Assembly: GCF_040954645.1 (NCBI RefSeq)
Contig: NC_092813.1
Location: 23,443,235-23,507,234 of the forward strand
Length of the DNA: 64,000 bases
Reading direction: 5' to 3'
Source of the DNA: Diabrotica undecimpunctata
Lineage: Eukaryota > Arthropoda > Insecta > Coleoptera > Chrysomelidae
The position numbers and the translations under genes were made by a program. The notes under the pieces are model-generated. The model did not search any database, was not told the origin of the DNA, and saw nothing but the letters and a program-made list of their open reading frames with translations. Shown one piece after another: positions 47,505 to 59,295 of this stretch (the stretch's first letter is position 1; the number at the start of each line of letters is the position of its first letter).

Positions 47505-50247
47505 CTTTGCAGTTTATTTTTTAGTCTGGTGGTGAGCGTCCAGCTTTCACATCCAAATGTTAAAATAGGTACAAAAACTGTGTTGTAGATAGCTATCTTT
47601 GCTTTTTGGGATACTTCTTTTTTCGATAGGAATGTGCTCTTAATTGCGTGGTATATCCGGGAAGCGTTTGCTATTCGATTGTTTATCTCTGCTTCTTGTG
47701 TACCCCTACTCTCTAGTTGCAGTCCTAGGTATTTGAAGGTTTCGACTTGTTCTAAAGTATAGTTATTGATTTTAATGTTTGTATGTTGGTCTGTTTTCTC
47801 ATATACCATGACCTTGGTTTTACTTTCATTAATTCTCAGGTTACGTTTTTCAAGTTTATCTCTCCAAATCTGGAGGTTTCTCTTAAGTGCGTCCTTGTTT
47901 CTTCCAAATACGACGAGGTCATCTGCTAATGCGCACTCCGCTATCTGTATCATTTCCAGGTTTCTATGCCCAACAAATATTCTCGATGTTTCTTCTCTAG
48001 TTTCCTTCATTACATCATCTAGTACAATATTCAACAGGATGGAGCCTAGTACACCTCCTTGTCGTAAGCCATCATTGACTTTAATCTCTTCTGATTTCAT
48101 ATTATCTGTTCTTACTCTGTTTCTTGTGTTCTTGTATAGGCTCATAATAGCTTTTCTGAGTTTGCTGTCTACTTCTCTGTTTCTTAGGCTTTTGTCTATT
48201 TCGGTTCGCGGGGTTCTATCAAATGCTTTTTCGATGTCTATGAAGGCTTGGTATAGTTCCGTGCTTGTATTTCGTGCATTTTGTATTAGATGCTTGAGTG
48301 TAAAAACATGGTCATGGATGCTTCTTCCCTTCCTGAAACCGCTCTATGACTGCTCCAGCTTATGATCTACTTCTTGTAATAGTCATTTCTTCAGTAGTCG
48401 TTTGTAAACTTTGGAAGGGATATTCAGGAGAGTTATACCTCTGTAGTTGCTGCATTCTCATCTGTCACCTTTTTTGAAAATGGGTAGAATAACGCCCACT
48501 TTCCAGTCTTTTGGGATCTTGTTCTCATTACATGCTTTATTGCAAACTTTTCTAAGCATTTCATTTCCATTTTCTCCCATATTTTTTAGCATTTCCGCAG
48601 TTATCTTATCATAGCCAGCTGCTTTTCCTCTTTTGAGCCTAAGTATTATTTCTCTTATTTCTTCTATTGTTATTTCGTTTTGGTAAGGGTTCTCATATGA
48701 CTTTTCTTCAGTGTTGTCTATTTCAATATTATAGTCTTTTTGAGTCAAAAGGTCTTCGAAATATTCCTGTTCATAATATTTTCGTTCTCGCAGAGGATGT
48801 GGCCATCTTTGTTTTTAATTTGTTTTGGTGTTTGTTGTCTGTTCTATGTTCTTAGGCTTCTCAGAGTTTTGTAAAATAGTTTTTGGTTAGTGTGGTAGTC
48901 CTTCTCCAGCTTATTCCCAAAATCCTCCCAGCTCTTCTTTTTTGCTTTAATCACCATATTTTTTACTTTTGCCCTCTGTTGCTTATATTTTTGATAGCTT
49001 TCTGCATTCTGGTTCCCTAGATATTTCTTCCACGCTAACTTCTTGGATTTGACTTCTTCTTTTATTTCATTACTCCACCAATTCGTACATTGTCTGTTTT
49101 TATTGATTTTAGCTATTCCGCAGTTTTGTTTGCCCCCATCTAGGAGGGATTCTTTAAGTTTTTGCCAAGTTTCTTCTAAGCCATAGTTCTGCTTTAAGTG
49201 CTTTTGTAGACTATTATTCACATAGCTTTTGTATTTCTGTGCTATTTTGTTATCTGCTAACTTGTATGACCTAATAACTGCGTTGGTGAGGTTTCTTGGG
49301 GTTATGTCTCTTTTTCTTGGTACCTTCTGCGTGCGTTTTTGTTCCACACCGATATTAGTTCGGGATACTACCAGATAATGGTCGCTATATATTTCTGCTC
49401 CCCTTCTGACTCTGACTTCTTTAATACATTGTCTTAAGGGTCTGTTTACCAATACATAGTCAATAATGGACTTTTCTCCTCTACTCTTGACTTCTCTGGT
49501 ATATTTGTGCACATCTTTGTGTTGAAAAAACGAATTCATAATTATCAGGTCATTCTCTCTACAAAAGTCTATAATTCGTTGACCATTATTGTTTCTTACT
49601 TGTTCTCCGTGTTGTCCTAGTACATCTGAGGATTCTTGGTCTTTTACGCCTACTCTACCATTGAGATCGCCAATTATTATTATGTTACTTTCTCTGCTAT
49701 CTATGATCTCCGTCGCCTTTTCCCAAAAAATGTCCGTTTGGTCCATATATAACAAAGATGTTGACTGGTTTCTTCTCTTCGGTTGTCATTCTAATTTTTA
49801 GGATCCTTTCGGTAATACATTCCCAATATTTAATGCTACTAGTCAAGTTTCTATTGATGAGACAACCAACTCCTTCACGTGATCTTTCTGACGAGGGTGC
49901 TCCACTGAGTTTTAAAAAATGGCCATTTTCAAGAAACTGTGTAATGTTACCTTTTCTTTTGGTCTCTGTGATTCCTAGTATGTCTATTTTAGCCTTATTA
50001 AATTCTTCTACAAGTTCAGCCTCCTTGCCGTTGAGACGTTCCTACGTTCTTACGCTCTTACGTTCCATGTTACTATTGTCCATATTTCAGGTATTCTGGT
50101 TTTTTGAGTTGCCGTTGTTTTCATACTTTTAGTCTCATTGATTGCAGTTGCTTTGTGTATTTGTAAGCGTTTCTCATCTTCCTTCTTTTTTAAGTTTCCA
50201 TACTGGTCTTTGTATAGTGCTTTACTACTACTCATGTCCTTGTTCAT
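47505..50247 (-). pseudogene. LINE ORF2: endonuclease and reverse transcriptase (5' part)
   Basis: From 50247 the minus strand reads MNKDMSSSKALYKDQ to WTIVTWNVRA, the first endonuclease block. A short tandem slip near 50040 (GTAAGAGCGTAAGAACGTAG) shifts the frame. Then ILGITETKRKG, IIIIGDLNGRVG (49680) and SDHYLVV (49370) complete the endonuclease, which stays open to 48844. The reverse transcriptase follows: GKAAGYDKITAEML (48600), frameshifts near 48440-48150, GLRQGGVLGSILL (48060), and ALADDLVVFG (47915; Leu-Ala-Asp-Asp in place of YADD). It ends in LQSISI at the PLE insertion. In insect annotations such proteins are often labelled craniofacial development protein 2-like by endonuclease similarity. 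Confidence 0.85.
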
Positions 50248-50283
50248 TGTCTGATTCGTCGTCGTTTTTCCATTGCCGTTTTT

Positions 50284-51118
50284 TATTAGTTTTTTGGTTT
50301 GTCTATCTTATTTTCTTTATTATTCCATTTCCATTCTTCCTTATTTACCCACAATTTATTTATGCCAATCTTTACGACGTTGCCTTTATCTACGTCGTTG
50401 CCGTTATCTGTCTCTTCTCGTGCAATCATTCTTATAGTTTATTGTATTTCTCTTTCTTTCATTGTGGTGTCGTTGTTGATATATATTTTTTCTTCCTTGT
50501 GGTTTTTTAGCTTGTACTTGTTCTTCATGACTTTGATTTTTTCTTCCTGATCTTCTAGTTCGATCAGACAGATTTTTGTTCCCAACTTGTATGCATCTTT
50601 GATTTTGACCTCAATTCCCATATATGTTTTGAATATATTCAGCATCGCCTCTTTTATTACTCTTTGATCATAGGTATCTATAAATTCAACACTACATTGT
50701 TTTTCCTCCTTTGTTTTTCCATAAATTCCATATTCTCCTTGATTTCTTTCAATTCCTCTTTGATTTCTTTGTTTTCTTGTTTTAGGTCTTTGTTTTTCTT
50801 CTTTAACTTTTTATTATCTTCGATGAGCTGTTCTATTGCTTCTTTACTGCTCTTTTGGTCGTTCTTTATCTCTGTGACATCTTTTGCCAACTTGTTCATC
50901 ATTTCAATTATGGTATCTAGTTTTGATTCATGCTTATTCCGTGGTGAGTTTGTTGAGAGCTTTCTATTCTTCGTATGCTCTCCTCTTTCTTCATCTTTGA
51001 TGTCATCCTCCCTCATTTTTCTTTTTAGTCCGTCGTCCGTTACTGAGCTAGCGCTCTCCCAATCTTTTCCTTTCTTCAAAAACTTTTTCATTATTCGGCG
51101 CCAAGCTCTATCTTCCAC
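50284..51118 (-). pseudogene. LINE ORF1: coiled-coil RNA-binding protein
   Basis: Minus-strand frame 51118-50678 begins MEDRAWRRIMKKFLKKG and has a Lys/Glu coiled coil from about residue 60 to 135 (EDNKKLKKKNKDLKQENKE). After one frameshift near 50680 the frame continues as ETYDQ-like and then GIEVKIKDAYKLGTKICLIE, an RRM-like segment, and ends near 50284. Coiled coil plus RRM resembles L1-type ORF1, the trimeric RNA chaperone. It directly precedes ORF2. Confidence 0.75.
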
Positions 51119-51680
51119 CTCAACAGTCCAGAGAAAACAGTGTCTACCGTTTATTTATTACAACCAGCTAAAATATTGTCGCCTGGGATATTTTGCTCAC
51201 AGTGGCAACGTCGCATAAAAATTGGTGAAGACTTCAGTGAATGTTTTGCTTTTTATCGTGCTTATCAGTTAACCTCTTCGGTGTATTTTGGTTAATTGCT
51301 TATAATTATTTCATTGACTCACCTTTTAGAAGTCCACTTTTTATACTGCTGATTAGTTTTTAACTTTGTTTTGCACTCTAACTAATTTTGATTGTTTATT
51401 TCTCGTTGTAACTTTCGATAAATCAGGTTAATTACAGCCGAAACAACAAACGTATTTATCTAATCGCTACCACGTTGCCAAAGTAATGATACACAATTAA
51501 ATTCAGTAATTTCATAGGAAGAAAAGCTGTTTTTGAGCTACCCCTAAAGTTAGGTGGCCTAACCACAACCAAGAAAATCAAAGGACTCTCCTTTACCCAG
51601 GACATCCAAAGTAACGATCAGTACAAGCCTCCCCATTCGTAAGTCATACGATACGGAGAAGTGGTCGCACTGTTCAATGG
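51119..51680. other. 5' leader of the minus-strand LINE and unassigned sequence
   Basis: 51119 to about 51250 is the probable leader of the LINE. The rest has no recognisable coding blocks. A short (CG)n(TG)n run lies at 51711-51728. Confidence 0.4.
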
Positions 51681-51689
51681 AAAACATAT

Positions 51690-52790
51690 GTTTCTAGGGG
51701 ATGGGTTGTACGCGCGCGCGTGTGTGTATGTGGCAAACTGAAAGTACGGAGAAAGTATATAGGAGAGTTCGTTGATGATCAAAGAGGAGAAGCGAACAAA
51801 AAAGATAAGAAATACGAATTAGAACCAGACATAACAAAATGTTAAGTATAGCACACTTAAAGAAATAAAAACTAGTAAAGCCATTTTCCAAGCAGATATT
51901 TAAACACGGTGGAGAGCAAATCGTCAAATTGGTGAAAAAAGTAGTTTATACAATTTGGTCTGGGAAGCAAATGCCTTAAAATTATTGTAGCTTAAGCTTA
52001 ATATGCTCTTTACATAAAAATGAGAACCAACTAAAATGTAATAATTACCGTGGAATAATTCTCCTGGACCCACCATAAAAGATATTTTTAAACTTCTTGC
52101 ATGAGAAATTAAAGCCTTGTACGGAATTTCTATCAGCAGTAAATATTCAGAACGACTCGTCAACCCCATTAGATAAAGTTGACGAAATATATTGAAAGTT
52201 TAGACAAGGATACGTGCTGGCGTGTCAGATGTTTAAAATAGCCTTAGAAAAAGTCGTACCAGAAACTAATGTAGATAGCGGGGGGACTATATTTTAATAG
52301 ATCAGTTCAAATTCTAGCATATGCTGACGACGTGGACATTATAACAAGAACCAGACTGAGAACCACAAAAATCCTAATAGAACTAGTAGCAGCAACAGAA
52401 CGAATGGGATTACATATAAATCAAAATAAAACCAAATCCATTCTATCTAACACAAAACTCGAGAGAGTCAATAACTAAAACTTCTAAGCGGTCAATGAGT
52501 GCTTATATCTATGGACATCGGTTAACTCCAATAATAACAGATTAGGAGAAATAAAAAGCTTAACCGTCTGCAGTAGGTAGGGCATGTAGATTAGCATTAG
52601 GCACCTGCACAGCCGGTGGGAATAAGAAGACGAAGCAAACCAAAGCTAAGGTGAATAGACAAGGTAACACAGAATGCTAAGAAGATCGTTGTTGCCAATT
52701 GGAAAATCCAAGCAAGAAACAAAGCAGAATAAAGCAGAAATCTTGAGAATGAACAAAGAAGAGCTGTAGTACAGTGATGATAATGATAAA
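51690..52790 (+). pseudogene. Decayed LINE reverse transcriptase
   Basis: In shifting frames on the plus strand: FKHGGEQIVKLVKK (51910), CNNYRGIILLDPP (52040), RQGYVLACQMF (52205), and LAYADDVDIITRTRL (52315) with an intact DD pair. A scrambled C-terminal end follows (KPKLR.IDKVTQNAKK, 52640), and finally GTGATGATAATGATAAAAGC, a typical LINE tail phrase. Order and direction are consistent with one element of about 1.1 kb broken by many stops. Confidence 0.7.
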
Positions 52791-52824
52791 AGCCATTGTT
52801 CCAAGTAACTTTTAAGCAAAGTTG

Positions 52825-53710
52825 CTTTATATATATATATATATATATATTTTCGTCGATAAACATGCATATGACTCAATAAACAGGGCACATTTATACA
52901 AAATATTAATTGAATTTGAAATACCGTCCAAACTTGTTAGGCTCATCCGAATGACGATGACGGAGACAGTGGCTCAGGTACAGATACAACGTGAGATGAT
53001 ATTTCCATTTCAAATAAAACAAGGAATAAAATGGGGTGATGAGCTGGCACCAACAGCGTTTTATTTAGTACTGGAATATGTAGTTAGAAAAACGGCAGAA
53101 GGTAGAAATAACACACTTATCAATAAATCAGTTCAACTGGTAGCATATGGAGATGGCAACAGTAAAAAATATGTATACGAAACTTTAGTTACTTGCTAAA
53201 TAAATAGGCATATCAGTAAACATATAAAGGCTTAAATCCTAGCACAAAGTCAATCGTAGAGAGCAACACGACCCTAAGAGTAAACATCACAGAGGACAAC
53301 ATTGACGACGCAAAGCTTAGCAGAAAAATCATCGTTAGCCAATATGGCATATGACCCAGATATTTAAATCACGTGACGTACATCGAAGGACTAAAATACG
53401 AATGTACAAGACCATAATCCGACCGATATTAAGCTAAGGATGTAAAACGTATGAAGGAAGAAAACAGACTTCCAATAAAAACTGTTGAATGTAAGAATCA
53501 GGGGAAGAGACCGAATGGAAGACCAAGAATGCGATGGAAAAATTATGTAGATGAGTACGCAAAAAATCTTCTTGGTAGTCGGTCTAGAGGAGAATGGCTA
53601 CAGACTGTAATGATTAAAGGTGAGCACCAAGTTCACAGAATGGAGACCAAGAACTCGTTTGAGAGTGTGTCAAGCACTTTAACTGTCCCAGTAGTGTGTT
53701 CGTACAGTTC
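52825..53710 (+). pseudogene. Second decayed LINE reverse transcriptase
   Basis: After a short TA tract, the plus strand encodes HAYDSINRAHLYKILIEFEI, IKWGDELAPTAFYLVLEYVV and VQLVAYGDGN. The catalytic YADD has become YGDG, losing one of the two Asp. Degraded thumb sequence follows, then KRPNGRPRMRWKNYVDEYAK near 53500, the C-terminal block. Confidence 0.7.
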
Positions 53711-53769
53711 AAATTTGACTCTGTACAATACTTTGCGCTAGTCTATAAAACAAATGTCTTCTTCTTCTT

Positions 53770-54905
53770 CCTCCTTTTCTGCTTGTTTATTGGTGGAATA
53801 ATACCTCTATAGAAGGATGTCACTCCATCTTTTGCGCAGTCGTTCAATACTTCTTCTGCCGATTGGTAACTTATTCATTTATACACTGTATGTTACATTG
53901 TCTTCTAATGCCTTTACTTCTCTTTCGCTTTCTCAGCGTATTTCCTGTAATTCTTCTTAGTACTCTCATCTCTGCAGTTTCCAGTAGCCTTTGCGTTGTG
54001 GCTGTGTCGGGTCGTGTTTCTAAAGCATATGTCATTATTGATCTTACACTGGCTTTATAAATTCTTGACTTCACTCAGTGTTAATATGTCTGTTTCGCCA
54101 TATAGTATTATTAAGGCATTCTGCCAGCCAATTTTCTTTTTGTACTTGATCTCTAACTTCTTTGTCCAGGTCTTCATAGCTATAAAGTGTAATTTTCAGG
54201 TATATTATTTCCATTACTTGTTCAACACTGATGCCATTAATTTCTATTTTACATCTAGTTGATTCTTTGCTGACTACTATTGTTTTAGTTTTCTGAGATG
54301 AAATTGTCATATTAAATTATTTTGCTCTTATGTTAAATCTGTGGACCAGTCTTTGCAGACTTTCTTCATCTTGGGCTATTAATATTGCGTCGTCTGCGTA
54401 ACAGAGTATTTTTATTTATTTTTTTCCCATTCTGTATCCTCTTAGTTAGTTAACACTTTTGATGATTTCATACATGATCAAATTGAAGAGCGTAGGACTC
54501 AATGAATCCCCTTGTCTTATTCCGCTAACTATTTCTATAGGCTCTGTAAGTTGTTCATCTATTCTGATTTTCATTTTGTTGTTTTGGTAGATGTTTTCGA
54601 TAGTTTTTATAATATTTAGGGGAACTCCATTATACAGAAGATGGATTACATCTTTGAGTCTTACTCTGTCAAACGCTTTCTTTAGGTCAATCAGATACAG
54701 AAATGCTGGTCTATTATACTCTAGTGATTTCTCATTAATTTGCTTTATAACGAATATTAAATCCGTACACGATTTTTAACTACGAAAACCCTGTTGTTCA
54801 TCTGATAAACTTATCCTCTAATTAATTTATTATCACTTGTAAAATGTTAGTTGAAAGTTTTAGCGTAGTATTTAAGAAGTTTATACCACTGTAGTTTTCT
54901 AGTTG
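53770..54905 (-). pseudogene. LINE reverse transcriptase relic B
   Basis: The minus strand from 54905 reads LENYSGINFLNTTLKL, DEQQGFRS, FLYLIDLKKAFDRV (about 54690), SGIRQGDSLSPTLFNLIM (about 54510) and LCYADDAILIAQDEE (about 54395; catalytic pair intact), then KIEINGISVEQV and MTYALETRPDTATT. Stops and frameshifts occur throughout. Its 5' end is the junction with relic A at about 54905. Confidence 0.72.
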
Positions 54906-55560
54906 TTTTTTTATCTTGTATAAAACAAATGTATAGTGGGATATTAAATTCCATAGATTTTTCTATTATTTGTCTTATGTTCAGAAGATGTTCTCAAGTA
55001 AATTTGATAAATCCAGTTTGCTCTTGGGGTATTTCTCGTTATAGGAACGTTTTTAGTCTCTCATTGATTATATGTAGCATTATTTGGCAGGCATGTGAGA
55101 TAAGAGAGATGGTTCTATAGTTATCGCATTTATGGAAGCTGCATTTTTTATGATTTGTCGTTATTGTAGATTTTGTTCCGGTTTCTTCTGTAGCTTTAAG
55201 CATTTCTACTGTTATCATATCTGGACCTGGTGCTTTGTCATTCTTAAGTTTACTGATCGCCAGTATTATTTCATTCTCGAGTACGTTAGGTTCTTCTTCG
55301 ATTTCTTCAGGAATTTGGCAAACAACTTCCTGGAATTCATCATCTTTATATAGATCCCGGCAATATAATTTCTCTGCTATATTTTCTCTGTTGGTTCTTA
55401 GAGTTCCTGTGTGGTCTTCAACGTCCCAAGCGTAGGCTTTAATGTCTCTTGTTATGTGTCGTATTTTTCTAGATAGATCCCTTGGCTGATTGTTTTGATT
55501 GTTCAAATCACCATATTTTAAAAATTTAGCACTGAAAACATTTTGTACAGATGTAAACAA
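54906..55560 (-). pseudogene. LINE reverse transcriptase relic A
   Basis: A different LINE family joined to relic B. The frame 55560-55039 encodes LKNDKAPGPDMITVEMLKA and CDNYRTISLISHACQIML. It then continues with IPQEQTGFIKFT and EFNIPLYICFIQD, where it stops just before the expected KAFD block. It is therefore truncated at its 3' side by relic B or by a recombination. Confidence 0.7.
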
Positions 55561-56670
55561 TCCTTACTGCGAATATCTTTCCCACTCAACTAGATACACT
55601 ATACACTAGACAAAGTCTTATAAAATTGTATAGCTTACGATAACCATAGACGTCAAGTTTAATATGAACTTACTTAAAAATCAAAAAGTTAAAGACAGAA
55701 TACCATAAAAACATTTTAACCGACAAATTTCTCAAATTTCGAACGCAAATTTTAATAAAAATTCTACTACAACCAACAATAGGAAGAATAAGTTCAACTT
55801 AATACTTGTATCTCCTCCAACAAAACACTACAAAAACCCGACCAATAAGTACCAAAACTCAAATCAACCTTAAACATCACAAAAAACACTAAAAAACAAT
55901 ACGAACAGAAGCACAACAACGTTGAATCAGAGAACTGCCCTTAACCCCTTGAAAATTATCACGAAACACAATACTATAATCCGCAAGAGACAGAATACTA
56001 TAATGAAATTGACAATACCCAAGAGTTTCCCTAAGAAGAAAATTTTCGCAACACCTCATTACAAGAACAATCTCCACACCAACTGATTAATATTAAAATC
56101 CATTTAAGACACCCATTTTTTATACTTATTACCTAAAAGTCGACCAAAAATTCTCACCGATACAAGGGAATCTGATACAATCATTCCACCCAAAACTTCA
56201 AACTTATTTAACCCCCAACATATTTATAAAAAATACTTTAAGCGCTTACATTAATGAAAAAAGACCAAATATTTAGATAAAATCAAAATTCCCCTACTTA
56301 AAGAATTAAATATAGCTGATTTCACCAATATGAACACCGCTGACTGGAGTTAAGACATTGTATTAGACCATATTATGTACTACTTTAAACCAACCTAATG
56401 CACAAAAACTTACCATAGTATCAAAAGATGATCCACTACACATAATTGCAGAAATTCCTGGTCAAATTCAGTTGTTTGGTAGAGGATCCATGGACCGAGG
56501 CGACGCAGAATAGATCAACAACACTGCTTATATTCCTCTTCAGTCTTTCAGTATTCCTCTGTATACTGAAACAAATCTTAATATTATTCTTTGTCAATCT
56601 CCAAGAAATCATCTTTGCGATAGAAGCAATTAAATAGATTTTCTGTTATCAAATATATTTCTCTGATTCT
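55561..56670. other. Unassigned stretch with strong A/C bias on the plus strand
   Basis: From about 55740 to 56350 the plus strand is rich in A and C with few G. Sense strands of LINE ORF1 often show this. Translations give only short pieces split by stops, none recognisable. Confidence 0.3.
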
Positions 56671-57124
56671 AAAGGATAAAATGTCAATTTTAAATAGCTA
56701 TGTTAGATATGGAAAGAATATTATGAGAAAAAATTTGATACCGAACTAATAAAGGAAGACAATGTAATAAATGAAGGCAAAGAAAATATAGAGCTAGAGC
56801 AAATAAGTAGAGAAAAAGTAATGGAAGGACTATCAAATATAAAAATAGGCAAGGTAGGTGGAAATGATGAAATTGAACCAGAAATGGTAAAATAAAAGGG
56901 AGAACAAGAAATAAACTAGCTATGGAAAATATATAAAGAAAAACGGAAAAACTAACAATCCCTAAAGACTGATAGAACACGATCATCGCGTCAATACATA
57001 AAAAAGGAGAATATGTAAAGGATAAAATGTCAATTTTAAATAGCTATGTTAGCTATTAGAGAGCTATATATAGATTAAAAGAATATTATGAGAAAAAATT
57101 TGATACCGAACTAATAAAGGAAGA
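56671..57124 (+). pseudogene. LINE reverse-transcriptase N-terminal piece with an internal direct repeat
   Basis: Conceptual YYEKKFDTELIKED, EQISREKVMEGLSNIKIGK and GGNDEIEPEMVK correspond to the region before the LINE palm (K.GKA.G.D.I..E.lK). About 90-100 bp starting AAAGGATAAAATGTC at 56671 recurs at 57017, ending at the BEL LTR. The second copy has an extra 18 bp (TATTAGAGAGCTATATAT). The insertion of the LTR element seems to mark the end of the second copy. Confidence 0.55.
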
Positions 57125-57450
57125 TGTTAAGTTCCTCCACATATATTCAAGTTTTTATTAATAATTTTTATTATTTTATTTTTATATTTTAATTCTTTAC
57201 TTAACGTGTGTGTATGTCTTGTCATCGTAAATTAATACGGACCTGTACAGTCCCCCCTAGTCTTAAGGGAGCAAGCTACGGGACGACACGCATTTTCAAT
57301 CTGAGTTTAGATATAGTCCTGTATAAATCGGCGCGTTAAACACTCCAGTATTTTGTGTAACCTTGACCACGCGACCCTTTTGAGAAGATTTCTGTTCCCA
57401 AACTAGCCCAGTGCACTGAGGAAGAAGAAGAAGTATACATCAACATCACA
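57125..57450 (+). repeat. LTR of a BEL/Pao element
   Basis: Starts TGTTAAGTTCCTCC and ends CATCAACATCACA, directly before a GGTACCGTAATTTG that resembles the GGTGCCGTGA-type primer site of BEL/Pao elements. A GC-richer middle (CAGTCCCCCCTAGTCTTAAG) is typical of the transcribed part of an LTR. No second copy is seen in the window, so the borders rest on the TG..CA ends and the primer site. Confidence 0.6.
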
Positions 57451-58208
57451 GGTACCGTAATTTGATTGTATACACACATAGTATTTATATTAATTGATAA
57501 ATTTACATACAACTTATTTGCATATTAAAATTAAGCCAGCACCTAAATAAACAATTATGAGTGAGTGCTTCTCTTATAGAACTTAACACATTCATTTGGT
57601 CCTTCAGATCCGCATTAAAATTAGTTTAAAGTAATTTATTCAATTAAAAACGTGATCAAATTATATAAAATTTTAAAAATATACTGCATAGCTTCTCTCA
57701 AAATTCGTTTAAAATCATTGAAAAAATTCCACTAGCGGTACACATCTGGCAACGGATGCGATAATCCCAAGCAAGGTCTCTACCTGATCTATTGTTAAAT
57801 CGAAGTACAGCCGTTGAAACTTTCCAAAAACACGTTCAATTTCTGTTACAATCTACAATTTAGAATTCTTTAAATACAAGGGGTTTATATGATTATATAT
57901 TTATTTTATATAACTTAGGAAATTAAAAAAACGCAATATTAATTGAACACTGGTTTTAAAAATATTTTATGCGTATATTTCTAGTTACAATTAAATAAAT
58001 ATATTTTGGATTTTGTTTAAATAATACTTGGAGTGTTTTTTTGTTTGCTCGATTATACATACTCATATATAATAAATATTTATTCTTACTGATACTTATT
58101 TAGTTTCATAACTTTAAAAGTATTACATATATTACATATACGAGTGCATACTGAATTTATTGAGATCATTCTTTAAAGGTTCTTTATGTTACATAAATTT
58201 CTTTTTCT
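57451..58208 (+). other. BEL/Pao leader with primer-binding-like site
   Basis: GGTACCGTAATTTG at 57451-57464 is the putative primer site, and the remaining AT-rich 740 bp lead to the gag start. No open frame. Confidence 0.5.
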
Positions 58209-59295
58209 ATGTATACAATAATGTCTTCCAGAAATTCAAATAGAATTGTTCGTTTGCGTGCATTGAGAAACGTTGACATTTGTAAGATTAGACAAATGGA
58301 AAAGCTGGCAGATGAAGTGTTGGTTGATGCTTCATTAATTCCAGGGTTTCTCTTTACTGCAAAAGATTACGAAGCGATCAATAATAGTTTCAATAACCAG
58401 CATACTGAATTAATTAATTTAATTGCTGTCGAGGAAGACGCAAATTTGGATACGGAAGAAATAATTAGGTTTGAATTTGCCAATAGTATTAATAAAATAG
58501 CTTCTCTTTATTTTAAACATAATTCTTTATTAAACAATACTTCTAGTGGAACTCAAAATGTGTCCGCTGATCCACATATTAGATCAAAAACTAACGTGAA
58601 TCTTCCTAAACTAAATTTAAGTATATTTGCGGGCGAGATTACAGATTTACCCACATTTATAGATTTATATAATGCTCTTGTACATAATAATTCTGATCTT
58701 TCTAATATAGAAAAGTTTAGTTATCTTCTGCAATCACTTAAGGGAGTACCTTACAATTTAATTAAAAGCATTAAGCTGCAAGATTCTAATTATATAATTG
58801 TTTACAACACCTTAATTGATCGCTATGAAGGTAAACGAGACTTATCTAGAGCATTATGGAAACATATTCAAAATGCCAGTGTGGTTAAAACTGATGATCC
58901 TGTTTCACTTAGAAAATTATTAGATATTTTCAATGAAAACTTAGCCTCTTTAGAAAAATTACTTTTTTCTCCCGCTCAATGGGACTTTATTCTAATGAAT
59001 TTACTGATGGACAAATTGGATGTAGAAACAGTTAGAGCTTTCGAATTACACTTTGCTTCAAAAAATGTACCTTCCTATGAGGAAGTTTATAAGTTCGCAT
59101 TGCAGCGTTGCACTTCATTGGAGTCATATAAAAGACAAGTCAGCAAAAATGTTAAATCTATTAATTCCGATACTTCTAATAACGTAAGGTATTCATCTCG
59201 TCAACTTCTACATTTTTGACCAGTTCTGTCAAAAATAAGTGTCTATTTTGTGGTTCGAATCATGCTTTATTTAAATGCAATCAATTTCTTGCTGT
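58209..59295 (+). pseudogene. BEL/Pao gag, truncated
   Basis: The frame starts MYTIMSSRNSNRIV (ATG at 58221 is an alternative) and is open for 336 codons. It contains a DUF1759-like gag block: VNLPKLNLSIFAGEITDLPT, YLLQSLKGVPYNLIKSI, and DRYEGKRDLSRALWKHI. After a frameshift near 59200 the zinc knuckle CLFCGSNHALFKC (C-x2-C-x3-H-x4-C) follows. The sequence then breaks off at about 59295, where protease and reverse transcriptase would start. Gag forms the particle that packages the element RNA. Confidence 0.82.

Noticed and set aside
48667..50550. Several long plus-strand frames (for example 47766-48365, 50142-50510, 50664-51218)
   Set aside because: They are shadows of the minus-strand LINE; hydrophobic products rich in Phe, Leu and Ser are typical of the antisense of Lys/Glu-rich coding sequence.
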